DNA of 64,000 nt from Closterium sp. NIES-65 (GCA_948144175.1 CANXME010002057.1:2776001-2840000), one strand, 5' to 3'. Shown: positions 9,867-20,500, counted from the first letter of the stretch. Notes: generated from the letters alone by a model not told the origin. Numbers and translations: made by a program.

Positions 9867-11421
9867 TGATGTTCGTCGGGGGGCGCCACGCTTTTACCGT
9901 ATCCAGCTTCTTTGGGTCAATCTCAACCCCAGCCTCCGAAATGACGTGACCCAAAAACTCTAGCCTGTCCCGAAAAAACTCGCACTTGGAGCCCTTGGTG
10001 AGTAGCCGATTTTCCTCCAAAACCTTAAAAACTGCTTCAAGATCCACTAAGTGCTGCTGCTTATCCCGGCTGTAAACTAGAATATCGTCTAGGTAAACTA
10101 TCACGCATTTATCTAAAAGTGGTCTAAACGCCTCGTTCATGGTCATCTGAAATGTCGCAGGCGCGTTCGTCAGCCCGAATGGCATTACTGTATACTCGAA
10201 TGACCCGTACCTAGTCCTAAATGCTGTTTTGGCGCAGTCCGATGGTTCGACCCGAATCTGATGGTAACCTCCCCGTAAATCTATTTTCGAAAAGACTCGT
10301 GCTGTTCGCAGTTGGTCGATCAGTTCGTCGGCGCGGGGGATGGGGTATCGCGATTTGACTGTTACCCTATTAAGCGCTCGGTAGTCGATGCACATGTGGA
10401 ACCCTTCGTCTTTTTTCGGTGTGAACAGTATCGGTGCGGCGAACGGTGACGAGCTCGGTCGGATAAACTGCTTCTCTAACAGGTAATCTAACTGCTTCCT
10501 TAACTCGTCGAGCTCGGGCTGTGTCAGTCGAAATTGCCGCTGTACAGTTGGCTGTGCCCCCGGTTCTAACTCGATCCTATGGTCGTGCGCCCGCTGAGGT
10601 GGCAATCCCTGTGGTAAATCATCCGGAAATATCCCCGGGAACTGTTTCAGTAGTGCCTGTAGTTCGGTCGGTACAGTTGCCAGCAGTTTCTCCAAATCAC
10701 TCGGCTGCTCATCTTTTTCTACGAGTGCGATATCCACTGCGTACACGTCAGCTCCAGCAGCGACAGCCCGTTTCATCGTGATGGCGTTGACCTGGACCGT
10801 CGAAGATGTGGGTGGCTGCCAGCGAGGTTGAACGACCCAGTTACCACTACTTCGCACTATGCAGCTCCCCGTCGTCCAGTCGATCCGTGGGTTGTACCGT
10901 CGCAGCCAATCACGTCCTAATAAAATGTCGTGCCCATCCAGTGTCGTCGCGAGCATTTCCTGTGTAAACCCGAAGTTCCCCCCGCAGCGGACTTTTACGC
11001 GCTCCACCTTTTCCCGTATGGCCAGGGGCGTGCCGTCGACTAAGCGTGCATCTATCTCAGGTAAACATCGGTTAAGCGTTAACTGTAATTTTCGTGCGGT
11101 TGCGGTATTAACTAAGCCGTGGCTTGCTCCTCCGTCAATGAAGATCTTCACTGCTGCTCCCTGTATTTTCCCGTAGATCAGTACCGGGCAATCCGTCGCT
11201 GTACCCTCCTTATTCATCCGAGCCCGATCGATGGCGTGAATCGGTACTGTGACTCGGTGAGGGTCGGTGTGGTTGGGCGAGCAGGCAGTCTCGTCAGTAG
11301 TTGGCCCAACTTCTACTGACTGCTGGCGTTTCCCTGCCTCCGAGACTCCTTCCCCTGCTCTGCTCCTCGACGCCTCAGCTCCTCTGGACATTCGCTCTTG
11401 CGATGGCCCGGCCGGTTGCAA
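9847..11421 (-). CDS. Gypsy G2 protease and reverse transcriptase
   Basis: Protease then RT of a Ty3/gypsy Pol, 524 codons as an open frame. The first 30-40 residues overlap gag in another frame and are probably not translated as shown. Protease: VKIFIDGGASH at residues 93-101 (DGG in place of the usual DSG/DTG, so activity is uncertain) and LLGRDWLRR. RT: LDYLLEKQFIRPSSSPFAAP, then FHMCIDYRALN, LRGGYHQIRV, MPFGLTNAPATFQ, and YLDD at residues 443-446. The frame ends at TELQGF, where a T run of five instead of six shifts phase before the conserved LGFVNYV. Confidence 0.9.
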   Translation of the reverse strand: MQPAGPSQERMSRGAEASRSRAGEGVSEAGKRQQSVEVGPTTDETACSPNHTDPHRVTVPIHAIDRARMNKEGTATDCPVLIYGKIQGAAVKIFIDGGASHGLVNTATARKLQLTLNRCLPEIDARLVDGTPLAIREKVERVKVRCGGNFGFTQEMLATTLDGHDILLGRDWLRRYNPRIDWTTGSCIVRSSGNWVVQPRWQPPTSSTVQVNAITMKRAVAAGADVYAVDIALVEKDEQPSDLEKLLATVPTELQALLKQFPGIFPDDLPQGLPPQRAHDHRIELEPGAQPTVQRQFRLTQPELDELRKQLDYLLEKQFIRPSSSPFAAPILFTPKKDEGFHMCIDYRALNRVTVKSRYPIPRADELIDQLRTARVFSKIDLRGGYHQIRVEPSDCAKTAFRTRYGSFEYTVMPFGLTNAPATFQMTMNEAFRPLLDKCVIVYLDDILVYSRDKQQHLVDLEAVFKVLEENRLLTKGSKCEFFRDRLEFLGHVISEAGVEIDPKKLDTVKAWRPPTNITELQGF

Positions 11422-12491
11422 GCAAAGCAGCGCCCTCTAAACGGCGCGGCAGCTGCATTCGCTGCGACGGCATGTACAGTGGCGTGCTCGGTCGGTCCCC
11501 GAGGGCGATGTCCGTAATAGGACCCCGGTCTCGGTCGGCGTAGGATATCGATTTTCTCGGCGAGCGCGAGGATCTCGTTGAAATTCGAGAGCCCGCGTAG
11601 CATTATCTCGTGCGAGATGTCCGGCTTCAGCCCTCCGACGTAACGGTCCACCCGCTCCGCCTCGTGCATGTAGCCGACCTGTTCGCAAAGTGCGAGAAAC
11701 CCGCTGGTGTAGTCTTGAACTGACCCGAGCTGGCGCCAAGTGCGCAGTTTCTGACGCGCCGAAATCGAGGCCGCGATCGGCTCAAAGCGCGCCCGAAGCC
11801 CTGCGCACCACGCATCCCACGTGCTGTATTGGGCGGTTTCGCAGAACGAACTCCAGGTAACAGCTGGACCCGAGGGCCCTTCCTCGTGCGACGGTGGCTC
11901 GTAGGCGCGCGGCGACGTCACAATGACTCGCCACCAGTCCATGGCAGGGCCCCTGAGTAGTGAAACCGCATACCGGATCTTGGCGGCGTCCGACTCGACG
12001 TAGTTGGCGTCGAAAAACACATTCATCGTGAAGACCCACGATTGAACTGTCGGGCCGCCGCGTTGGCTTGGGTCGAAGCAGGGCGGGCGTTGCGGCTTGA
12101 GTGGCATTGGGGCCATCATGGCGTTCTCGCCACTTGTCGCGGCAAACTCCACGTGCCGACGGGCTTCTCGGGGCTCCCGTGGGCTTAATGCGCTCCTGTT
12201 CCCTCCCATGCCGGGCATCGGTTGGGCTGCGCCGTCACTGGCTGCGCCTGAGCGCTGTCCTGTGCTGTTGTGTTGCGTTGGTGTGCCGGATGAGATGAAG
12301 ATGGGCTCCTCCGAATGTGCAGATGCATTGGTTGGTGCGTGTGATGTCGTCGGTACGTTCACCGTTGACTGTTGACGGGCGGAGTCACGTTCCGCCGTGA
12401 GAGTCGCGATTTCGAGCGCCGAATCCTCCAATTGACGCACGAGACGATCGAGTTGCTCCTGCGTCAACGTGGCGAGATTGAAATCGGCCAT
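11313..12491 (-). CDS. Gypsy G2 Gag
   Basis: Capsid-nucleocapsid protein of about 392 residues. I start at the ATG at 12491 (MADFNLATLTQEQL) because G1 gag begins at the equivalent place; the open frame extends 22 codons further up without similarity. A short coiled-coil-like heptad stretch covers residues about 8-40. The retrotransposon Gag core has VFTMNVFFDANYV, AMDWWRVIV and the LRARFEPI ... YTSGFLALCEQVGYM segment. One CCHC knuckle, CFACNRPGHRKSEC, lies about 25 residues before the end. Gag ends at 11313 and protease continues in another frame with an overlap of about 100 bp, so a frameshift is needed to make Gag-Pol. Confidence 0.9.
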   Translation of the reverse strand: MADFNLATLTQEQLDRLVRQLEDSALEIATLTAERDSARQQSTVNVPTTSHAPTNASAHSEEPIFISSGTPTQHNSTGQRSGAASDGAAQPMPGMGGNRSALSPREPREARRHVEFAATSGENAMMAPMPLKPQRPPCFDPSQRGGPTVQSWVFTMNVFFDANYVESDAAKIRYAVSLLRGPAMDWWRVIVTSPRAYEPPSHEEGPSGPAVTWSSFCETAQYSTWDAWCAGLRARFEPIAASISARQKLRTWRQLGSVQDYTSGFLALCEQVGYMHEAERVDRYVGGLKPDISHEIMLRGLSNFNEILALAEKIDILRRPRPGSYYGHRPRGPTEHATVHAVAANAAAAPFRGRCFACNRPGHRKSECPEELRRRGAEQGKESRRQGNASSQ

Positions 12492-12650
12492 GGCGGGGGT
12501 GTCGAGCAAGCTCAGCGAGAGCCTCGGTCGTGGCCGTGCGTGCTTTCGAGAGAGCACTACGAGCGGCGGTGCTGTGTCGCTGAGAGACGTCTACCCCCCC
12601 CAAAAAATTGAGATAGTGGGAAGCGAAGGTGTGGATGCGGTCCGAGATGA

Positions 12651-12673
12651 GATCGTAGGCTCTGAATACCAAG
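12651..12673 (-). promoter_or_regulatory. Primer-binding site of gypsy G2
   Basis: The minus strand reads CTTGGTATTCAGAGCC directly after the 5' LTR. It is the initiator-methionine-type site with one inserted T relative to TGGTATCAGAGC, and a CT spacer after the LTR. Confidence 0.8.
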
Positions 12674-13005
12674 TGTTACGAGTGCAATTGAGTGAACGAA
12701 CGAGAATCGCACTATCGAAGCAAGAATACAAATGAGCGAAGGCATGAGCGAACATTATATAGCGAAACTACCGTGGTAACGGTAATGGTCGCGCGGCGAG
12801 CCTGGGACTGAGGTTGGGAAAGTGTCGAAGCGTAGGTCCGGAGCGCGGGTTACCAGCCGAGCCATGAGGTCGGGATGCGATGTGCGAAAAGGGCGGGATG
12901 ATGAATGATGCGATGGTCGCGAGTGGTAACGGTGTTGACTGAGGTGCTACAGTGATGTACGCGTTGAGCAGGGACGCAAAGTAAGGAAAAGGGAATTTCC
13001 TTACA
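12674..13005 (-). repeat. 5' LTR of gypsy G2 (332 bp)
   Basis: Pairs with 7466-7797: same length and five transitions by eye. It is followed on the plus strand by the GGTTT target duplication. Confidence 0.95.
12754..12761 (-). promoter_or_regulatory. Putative TATA box in the G2 5' LTR
   Basis: The minus strand carries TATATAAT in the 5' LTR about 80 bp before its inner end, a plausible RNA polymerase II TATA element. The same box is at 7546-7553 in the 3' LTR. Position and sequence only; no transcript evidence. Confidence 0.5.
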
Positions 13006-13305
13006 GGTTTGTAGGAGCTGGGAGTCATTCCCAACTCGTAACGGTTCCTATCTTGTGTTCTAAGACTATAGTGGCTGCCATAGTGTCATTCGTTCAAATC
13101 GACGCTGTGTCGTCAATACTTGGTGAAATCGTGCAATCTAAATTGCCTATTGTAGGCAACGTTAAGACGCTCTAGATCCAAGTTGAAGGAGGTCATTTGA
13201 AGCTGTGACAAGAACGCTATGAACGTTTAAAGCCGCTGTGCAGAAATTCGACAGTGTACTCTATCTTTCGTTTAAGGCTCATTGAAGCCTACTGTGATTA
13301 TAACA
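13006..13305 (+). repeat. Solo LTR K (H family), right part
   Basis: Continues K after G2, beginning in the duplicated GGTTT and ending GATTATAACA. With the left part it totals about 830 bp, close to the 834-bp LTR of H. TTCCG follows at 13306-13310. Confidence 0.9.
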
Positions 13306-14410
13306 TTCCGGGCATTCGCTTTTGCGGTGTCCCAGCTGATTGCACGCAAAGCAGCGCCCTTAAAATGGTGCTGCAGTGGCATTCGCGGCGATGGCACGTA
13401 TCATGGCGCCCTCGTTTGGCCCACGAGATCGATGTCCCAAGTTGCTGTTGTTTCCATAGGACCCTGGTCTTGGTCGGCGGAAAAAGTCGAGCTTCTCCGC
13501 CATGGCGAGAATCTCTTGAAAATCAGTGACGCCACGGAGCTGAATTTCCTAAGCGATGTCATGCTTCAGGCCGCCGATGTAGCGGTCGATACGCTAAGAT
13601 TCATGCATGTAGCCCACATGCTCGCACAACGCCAGAAACCCGCTGGTGTAGTCTTGGACGGAACCGAGTTGGCGCCAAGTGCGGAGCTTCTGACGCGCCG
13701 CTATCGAAGCCGCAATTGGCTCAAACCGAGCACGTAGACCTGCGCACCACGCGTCCCACGTGCGATATTGGGGCACCTCCACGAAATACGACGGCGCCCA
13801 GGGTTTGGTTTGTCCTTCCCGTGTTGGTAGAGTTGCGTAGTCCATCGGCTTCATGACGATGACGCGCCACCAGTCCATGGCGGGTCCTCGCAGCAGCGAC
13901 ACGGCGTAGCGAATCTTCATCATATCCTCCAAGACGTAGTTGGCGTAAAAAAACACGTTCATTGTAAACAACCATGCCTGAACGGTAGGACCACCCCGTT
14001 GACTCGGGTCAAAGCATGGCGGACGCTGCGGCTTCAGTGGCATCGGTGACGACATTTCCGAATCGTTGGTCGGTGCCGAAATCGTGACGCGAGGCTGGCT
14101 CCTGGCCGCATTCGTCACTTCGGGGTGTGTGGTGCCGTGGTCGTCGTCTCCATCGTTGCGGACGATGCAATCACTGGCCGCGCTTACGGGATGCCCCACA
14201 CTTCCGTGCTGCGATGCATGTGGTATAGGTTCTCCTGTTGTGCCAGATACTTGTGATTATGCTTGTTGTGCTCGTGCGACGTCATTCTGCAGGGATGCGC
14301 GTTCCGCCGTTAGCGCCGCAATTTCTTCTTAATTCTCGTGCAGCTGGCGCAACAGTTTGTTCAGGCGGTCCTGCGTAAGCGTCGTGACATCGATGTGGTT
14401 AGCCATAACG
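13306..14410 (-). pseudogene. Gypsy G1 gag
   Basis: Minus-strand Gag close to that of G2. The start at about 14406 reads MANHIDVTTLTQDRLN. The core has PLKPQRPPCFDPSQRGGPTVQAWLFTMNVFF, AMDWWRVIV and LRARFEPIAASIAARQKL (main open frame 13594-14199). The CCHC knuckle CxxCNQLGHRKSEC lies at about 13306-13350, right beside the K insertion. Stops and frameshifts occur at both ends of the main frame. Protease continues at 6930 beyond K and G2. Confidence 0.85.
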
Positions 14411-14575
14411 AAGGGCGTTGGCTCAGCTTATTCTAGGCGCATTCGTGGCTGCACGCGTTTACGAGAGAACGCGAGGACAGCGCCTCCTAGGTGCTAAGGG
14501 GCGTGAGTCCCTTCGAGCGAAAAAATCAAAAGTTGATTTCCTGGGGTGCGGAGATGCGCAGTCCGAAAAGAAAGT

Positions 14576-14589
14576 GGCTCTGATAACCA
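14576..14589 (-). promoter_or_regulatory. Primer-binding site of gypsy G1
   Basis: The minus strand reads TGGTTATCAGAGCC beside the 5' LTR remnant, a variant of the initiator-methionine-type site. It aligns in position with the site of G2. Confidence 0.7.
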
Positions 14590-14591
14590 AG

Positions 14592-14820
14592 GGTTACGGG
14601 TGCAATGAATCGAGGTAGCGAGGATCGCACTAAGGTGTTCAATGAGTACAAAGTATGAGCGAAGGCATGAGCGAATTCTTATAGGCGAAACATGCAAACG
14701 GTAACGCGGTGCGTGCCAGCTAGCTAGTGCTATGCTGGCGCGAGGTTCGGGCTAGTCCCGAAGCGTAGGCTGACTCGGGTGCTCCAACAGTGCAAGGTTT
14801 GGTGAAACAGTGCGCGCGAA
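14592..14820 (-). repeat. Degenerate 5' LTR of gypsy G1
   Basis: The inner end GGTTACGGGTGCAAT matches TGTTACGAGTGCAAT of the G2 LTR, and GAGCGAAGGCATGAGCGAA is shared. Similarity fades after about 14800, so the outer boundary is approximate. 14820-14990 holds nothing I can assign; it may be LTR remainder or leader of element F. Confidence 0.6.
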
Positions 14821-15024
14821 GTTGGTCAAGCCCTGTTAGCAGTAACCCCATCACCGTGGACCTGGAATACGATGACGAGGAGGAGCACGTTTTGAACCTG
14901 CCAATCCCGCTACTCGAAAAACCTCCGTACATACATGACCCAGGCGGACACTGACCAGCTGGAGTGTGCACAAACGCTTTTTGACATTTGACACCCTGCA
15001 TATCATCACGCGACACTGATCAAA

Positions 15025-15400
15025 ACCATAACACCTGGTACCTCGACAGTTGTTGTGGACAACACATGGTGGGCTTGAAACGCTTCATCTTGAGTCCCAT
15101 AGTTACATATATCACCACGGCAAACAAGGCCGAGGGCAAGTGCCCAGGGGATCGTCGTGCTCAAGGCTCATGACACCAGCACAAACATCACCTTGAACGA
15201 CACGCTCATCGTGCAAAACCTGCGCTTCAACCTACTATCGGCGTCGAAGCTCGTAGACTGTGGCATGGAGCTCCGCACCAACCAGCAAACATGCAATATT
15301 CTCCTCGTACGCCGCCCCCAACAGAACGCGCAAATGCCTAAGCCGGGCACGCCCCAACAACAGCATGTACGTGCTTGACTTCGACATCCCGGACCGCAGC
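15025..15400 (+). pseudogene. Copia F protease region
   Basis: WYLDSCCGQHMVGLKRF near 15037 is the copia protease signature with C in place of G (usual WxxDSGCxxHM). It is followed by downstream protease residues FNLLSASKLVDCGMEL at about 15220-15270, which match the LLSVSQL-like motif. Frame changes occur within 200 bp. Confidence 0.7.
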
Positions 15401-15949
15401 GGTGACACGGACCAGCTGATCGACCCTTGTCCCGTTACACTTCGGAAATATCTTTGAATCTGAGTGAAAGCATCCTGATAGTGGAACCTCTGTACCCCAC
15501 CATCAACATCTCCGCAAGACTAATCTCCACAATTCTGGACCTGATAGCGTATTGTCATACCCCAACAACCTTAGCAATCAACATTGCCGGCAGAGGGCTG
15601 GACGAAATCGAGGAAGTAGAACACCTCACACAGCCTGAAGAAGAACTGTTAGCCATAGAGCTCGACGGCGCCACACAAGCCATTCTCCCCCCAATAGCCC
15701 ATCGCCAACCAGGAACTGCCACGCCATACTCCAATGTATCCTGCAAAGCGAGACGCGCGGCACCTATGTCAAAACATGATAGGCATGACCTAACGATAAG
15801 CAGATCTACCTCACCCTCTATGCCTGCTGGCGCGACCCCGACAAGAAGCTGAGCATGGAAGAAGAGGAGGAACTAGCACAATGCGAAGCTGCAGAGCTGC
15901 GGCGCCAAAGTAGAATCCAAGGACGCGGCAACAAAGTCATTAGCGCTTA

Positions 15950-16250
15950 GGGGCTAGTGGCGATGGCGGACCCTGGGCAACACTTGATGAAGGCGGATGG
16001 GGGATGAAGGCTGGGGATAAGGCAGCGGCGGCACATGGCTCAACAAAAAAGGCAGATGGGGAACATTTGGCAAAGGATGGGGAGATTCAGGGGGCATATG
16101 GGGCACATCAGGGAACAAAGAAGAAAAATATGGGGAAATCGGAAAAAAAGGGGAAATTGGAGAAGAAACTACACCGACTATTGTTCCCCTTGGTCGTCCT
16201 CCGTGCCGCCCAACACTACCACCCATAACTGAAGCCAAGAGACAGCATGG
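15950..16250 (+). other. Purine-rich insert within copia F
   Basis: The plus strand is unusually A/G-rich from about 16040 to 16175, with repeated AAATTGG/GGAAATCGG-like words, between the protease and integrase remnants of F. I see no protein similarity. It may be a separate small insertion or degenerate microsatellite. Confidence 0.4.
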
Positions 16251-16489
16251 CAATCCATAGGAGACCATCCCATGGACTCTGAACCCTCAACCCCTCGCCG
16301 TACCGTCTATGGTTCTGACTTAGAGCCTTGAGAGGATATAATCAACCTAGGCAGCATTGAAAGAACTAACATTCCGATCTCTATCATCCCTGACTGCATC
16401 GTCCTAGCCCCCATTATGAACAGCTTTGGGAGAAACAGAGGCAGAAGAAATAGAAGCAGAAGCCAAAACTGAACCTGAGAAAACCTCTG

Positions 16490-17420
16490 TTGAAGCTCGT
16501 GCGCAACACCTCCGCAGTCATGGAGTCCGCGCAACATACGATCTTTGGCACCAGCACCTCGGACATCCCTCGCGAAAAACTCTCAGCAAGCATCGCTGCC
16601 AAAATGTTCGCACATAGAGCAATCTTGTGCCCGGACAGAACTGAGCTTGGGATCACTGCACAACCTTGCATCTGTAGTGACTGCCCCAAAGCCGCGCTCA
16701 TTTATAAGCCTTTCCCTTTGGTGGAACCAAGCACCAACCAGTACTCAAAGCTGCATAGAATGTACACAACTTCCTAGTCGTCGGCCAGTGTGGTCTAAAT
16801 GATGAGAACTACACGCTGACATTCGTAGACGCAGGCACGCACTTCGTCTGGATTGCAAATGTACAGTTCCGTAGCAAGGCATATGAGGTATTCCACCTTT
16901 GGCTGGCACACGTGCAATGGCAATCCAGGAAGAAGCTGCAAGTTTGGCATATAAATGGTGCAGCAGATTTTCGCAGCAAGGAGCTCTAGGACTTCCTCAG
17001 CAAGAAGGAAATCCTGCAGCACATGCACACCTACAGTAAGGCGTAGCTGAACGGACCAATCACACGCTCATGACAAAGGTGCGCATGCTCTTGAAGCAGT
17101 TTGGATTCCCCGCCACCTACTGGCCATACGCCATGCACAACGCTGTACGACAACACAACCTCTTCTCCACCACAGCAATCATCGGAAATCTCTCGCCTCA
17201 CGTAAAGTGGACGAGGAAGAAGGGCGACACCTCAGTGTTGCGAGTGTGGGGGTGCATGGTGCAGTACAGATCCGCCATCGCAACCACCAAGAAGTTCACC
17301 AAGATGTGCGCGTTGGGGAATCCACCTTAGCATCAGCTATGAATTCAAGGGGTGGAAAATTTTCAATATGGAAAGCAGCAAGATCGCACCTCCACGCGAC
17401 ATTCTCTTCTACAAGATAGA
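16490..17420 (+). pseudogene. Copia F integrase
   Basis: LWHQHLGHPSRKTLS at about 16550 is the pre-integrase zinc motif, followed by a CSDCPKA pair at about 16675. The core is degenerate: LTFVDAGTHFVW at about 16820 supplies one Asp region, and the second catalytic motif reads WHINGAADFRSKE where relatives have DxGGEF. Downstream FGFPATYWPYAMHNAVRQHN and VLRVWGCMVQY match the integrase C-terminal region. Several stops occur. Confidence 0.75.
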
Positions 17421-17769
17421 AACCCTTGCGTTGATCAGCAGGCAGGAGCGGACCTGGTGTACGCGCATGGCGGACCTGGCTTCGCCACTCCTGAAGACAA
17501 GGCCACCGCAGTAATCCTCGACCAAGACGCACCCGGTGAACATCCCCCTAGTTCTTGTCTCTCAGTGTCAGCACATTGTGAACCCGCAACGCCGCGACGA
17601 TGATGAGGAAAGAGCGCCATTTGGACCATCGCATGACAAAGATTCCATACATCACCCCTCACCTACACCGGAAAGCGACAACGGCGACGTGCAGGAAGTT
17701 ACCCCTAAGGATCGTCACAACACCACAGTGTTCGGACTACAGCTACTCGGCCTACAACTCAATTGAGTG

Positions 17770-18450
17770 TTACAAGGCTCGCTGGCTGGTGCGCGGCAAT
17801 GACTAGTGCCACATGATTGACTTCGACCAAACCTTCACCCCCGTGAGCTGCCACACCTCTGTGCGCATTCTCCTCGCCATCGTCGTTGCCAAGCATCTCC
17901 CACTTCGACGGGTCGATTTGAAAAATGCATTCTCATACGTATTAGTGGACGTCATAATCTTTGTGGAGCGACAGCATACCTAGGACGAAGGAGACTCAAG
18001 GGTTTGTTAGCTGAAGAAGTCGCTATATGGCATCAAGCAAGCACCGCGGTTGTGGCAACGGCACCTACACAATATCCTGCTCCATATTGGCTTCACTCAA
18101 CTGCCACATGACCCAGGGATATATCGCCTTCATTTATGCGGAGACTACATTCTGCTTATCATTCACGTCGACAATCTGCTATACGTAGAGACAAGCTACA
18201 CCTTGCTCAATCAGTTCAAGAGGAACCTTAGAAAGACGCGTTGACATCACCACTAACCACAACGTGACGCAATTCCTTGGCCTCTACATCTCCTACACTC
18301 CTGAAGCCATCCATCTCTCAGCTTTGAAGTATGCTAAAACACTTGGGGAGCGTTTCAATATCTCATCTGCACCCCTCTTAACTCCCTACTGCACGCATGG
18401 ACCCAACCTCAAACCAAACATCAAACCCCTATTTTTGCAGGACTCCATCT
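17770..18450 (+). pseudogene. Copia F reverse transcriptase
   Basis: Recognisable motifs are CYKARWLVRGN, FDQTFTPVSCHTSVRILLAIV, RRVDLKNAF (first catalytic Asp), LKKSLYGIKQAPRLW, and HVDNLLYV in place of YVDDxxx. This N for D in the second aspartate should be inactivating. Stops interrupt the frame at several places. Confidence 0.8.
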
Positions 18451-18599
18451 CTACCAACAACAACTGGGTTGCCTGTTGTTTGCCTATGGCACATGCAGGC
18501 TTTACCTTTCCTACATCGCAGGTCAGCTGACCCAGCACTCCCACAAGCTAGTGGTTGAGAACATTCTGGATCTCCAATGCGCCCTGCAGTACTTCATTT

Positions 18600-19080
18600 C
18601 AACGCCGAACATTGGACGTTCCAATTCCACACTCACAATTCGATCCTTCAGCCTCTTCAGCTACGTGGACGCTGATCATGATGCTCATCTTGGCAATCAA
18701 AGATCTCGAGCAGACTCCCTCTTCTGACTCGAGCCGCTGCGGCCAATCTTTTGGAACTCCCAGAAGCAAGATTTGGTTGCCCTGTCGTCAACCATAGCAG
18801 AATTCATCGCCGAGACTGCAGCAGTTCGCGAAGGCATCTACTTATAGGAGCTTCCACATGCAGTGAGAATTGGGACGTCGTCTACCTTCTGTCTTCACTG
18901 CAACAACCAGAGCGCAACCAAGATCGCAAACAAGCGTGGTATCATCCATCGGACCAAGCACATCACGATATGATACTTGAAATTGACAAAAGGAAAGTTG
19001 ACATGACGTACTGCCCTATAGATGACATGGCAACTGAGTTTCTCACAAAGAGACAAATACATCAGTAGTACCAGCACTGC
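18600..19080 (+). pseudogene. Copia F RNase H
   Basis: YVDADHDAHLGNQRSRADSLF, DLVALSSTIAEFIAETAAVREGIYL, HCNNQSATKIANKRG and RTKHI follow the standard copia RNase H order. A stop follows the first motif and others are scattered through the rest. Confidence 0.75.
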
Positions 19081-19141
19081 GTCAACCTCACTGGAGTGCT
19101 CAAGGGAGTCAAAACCTGCTACGCCGAGGGATGAAAGCGGG

Positions 19142-19601
19142 TGTTATGATAAGGAACTACACTTGGTATTCATATACGTTATAGAAACATGTATTGCCGA
19201 GTATAGATACCAAGGGTCGAGATGCAGGCATGCACCGAGCATGTGGAAACTACAAGTATGCATGGACCAATTTATGATATGCTTGTCTCGTCAACAATCA
19301 GCATGCTAGATACTATTGTTGGTTGACTAGAGAGGGAAAAAGGGTATCACATTGCCCTCCTCATTTTGGTGTTGCGTCTTCGGATTGTTGGGAACACTGA
19401 TATGTGCGCAAAGTCTTTGCACTCTCTGTTCGCAAATTTTGGTTACTGGTGTTTTTTCAGGGTTTCTTTTTTGTTGTTTTTTTTTTATGTTTTCTTTAAT
19501 GGTTACTTTCTTTTCATTCTAACCAGAGTCCCTGTGTGGTGGCATTGTGTCTCGCGTGAGCTGCTTACGACAGTTTGTCAGCCAAACTAAGCCTCCCAAC
19601 A
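19142..19601 (+). repeat. Probable 3' LTR of copia F
   Basis: Begins TGTTATGATAAGG after the purine-rich GGGATGAAAGCGGG, a fit to tract plus LTR start. The end at a CCAACA near 19601 is a guess, because no 5' copy was found for comparison. Confidence 0.45.
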
Positions 19602-19689
19602 TGTGTATTTATGAAAGTGCAAACTGTAAGTTTTCCCCATAAATAGCCGAACCGTGCTCCCTGACTTCATCCTTGCATCCCTGCCAATT

Positions 19690-20471
19690 TTGACTATAAG
19701 ATCATGTGTTAGGTGTGGTACGCAATAGGATACAAGCATCTCACGACCTGCCACATCCCATCCCTTTGCACGGTCATGTTTCACTGTCTATGACGGGTCA
19801 TTCGGCTGTGGCAAGACACGGAATAGCTCCTTCAACGGTAAAGAGCAGCCCTACTAAGACTCAACAAAGACAATGGCCACGTAAACGTAATGGCCATCCC
19901 CATCAAGCACTATGAGGGTGATATAAACTCCCCTCGAAAACGTCGTGACCTTGTGTATGGACAGTGGGTCAAACTACGCCGCAACATGCCGCAAATTGAT
20001 GGCCAAGTTTCCTCACATGGAGTACATCCCATGGGCTACCCACGTCCTTGACCTACTGATGGAGGACATCAGGAAAATGGGATGGGCAAAGGACATTGTG
20101 ACGCGAGGTGCCAAGGTGATACCCTTTGTCCATAACCTCCACTTCACCCGTTTTTGCTTGAAGAGCACCAAGGTGAACGACGGGAAAGGAAAGCAGGTAC
20201 TGAAATGCGCGGGCACCCGATTAAGCAAAAAACTTCATCACGATTTCCCGCGTGTGTTAAGTATAAGTTGCCCTGGTGCAAATGGTCTTGAGTGGGAGTG
20301 GCGGGGATGGACAACAGGAGGAAGGGGGGCAAGGGAAAGAGTTCCCGCGACACCGTCCTTGATGCCCCTTGATGGAAGCATGCTAAGTCTTTAGCCAAGC
20401 TGTTTGACCTCCCGTTTGTGGTCATGCACAAAATCAACGCAACGGCGAATGGTATGATGGGTCGTCTTTCC
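19690..20471 (+). pseudogene. hAT transposase, left half
   Basis: ENVVTLCMDSGSNYAATCRKLM followed by IPWATHVLDLLMEDI and FVHNLHFTR is the central region typical of plant hAT-superfamily transposases (DUF659-type: catalytic-core Asp, then a HCLDLxLED-like motif, then FxxNH). The frame is clear from 19925 to 20228 and degenerates after it. The left end at 19690 is approximate; residues such as GYKHLTTCHIPS around 19730 fit the family loosely. At 20471 it reads GRL and is cut by the D1 LTR. The rest is at 47042. No terminal inverted repeat was identified. Confidence 0.75.
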
Positions 20472-20500
20472 TGTCAACGAGAGTTGTGTTAGGCCCCGTC
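20472..20500 (+). repeat. First 29 bp of the D1 5' LTR
   Basis: TGTCAACGAGAGTTGTGTT and the following AGGCCCCGTC match the start of the D-family LTR at 46162 and 44467. It is interrupted at 20501 by copia C. The remainder of this LTR and the start of D1 gag are missing. Confidence 0.8.

Larger units (their letters stand above)
7466..13005 (-). mobile_element. Gypsy G2, nearly complete chromovirus
   Basis: Minus-strand Ty3/gypsy element of 5540 bp with two 332-bp LTRs (7466-7797 and 12674-13005). By eye these differ at five positions, all transitions. The target duplication GGTTT lies at 7461-7465 and 13006-13010. It encodes gag, protease, RT, RNase H, integrase and a C-terminal chromodomain, in the gypsy order. 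I see two damaging changes: a one-base contraction of a T run near 9852 and a TAG near 8516. The gag-protease boundary also changes frame. It sits inside solo LTR K. Confidence 0.95.
14990..19141 (+). mobile_element. Copia F, old decayed element
   Basis: Plus-strand Ty1/copia remnant with protease, integrase, RT and RNase H in order, all broken by stops and frameshifts. No 5' LTR or gag was recognised to the left. The 3' LTR appears to start at 19142. Codon and base composition are clearly less GC-rich than the S and D families. About 1 kb separates protease from the integrase zinc motif, much longer than usual, so an insertion between them is likely. Confidence 0.8.

Noticed and set aside
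15427-15852. Possible host gene of 141 codons
   Set aside because: No recognised domain, no splice or start context, and it lies between the protease and integrase of a decayed copia element.
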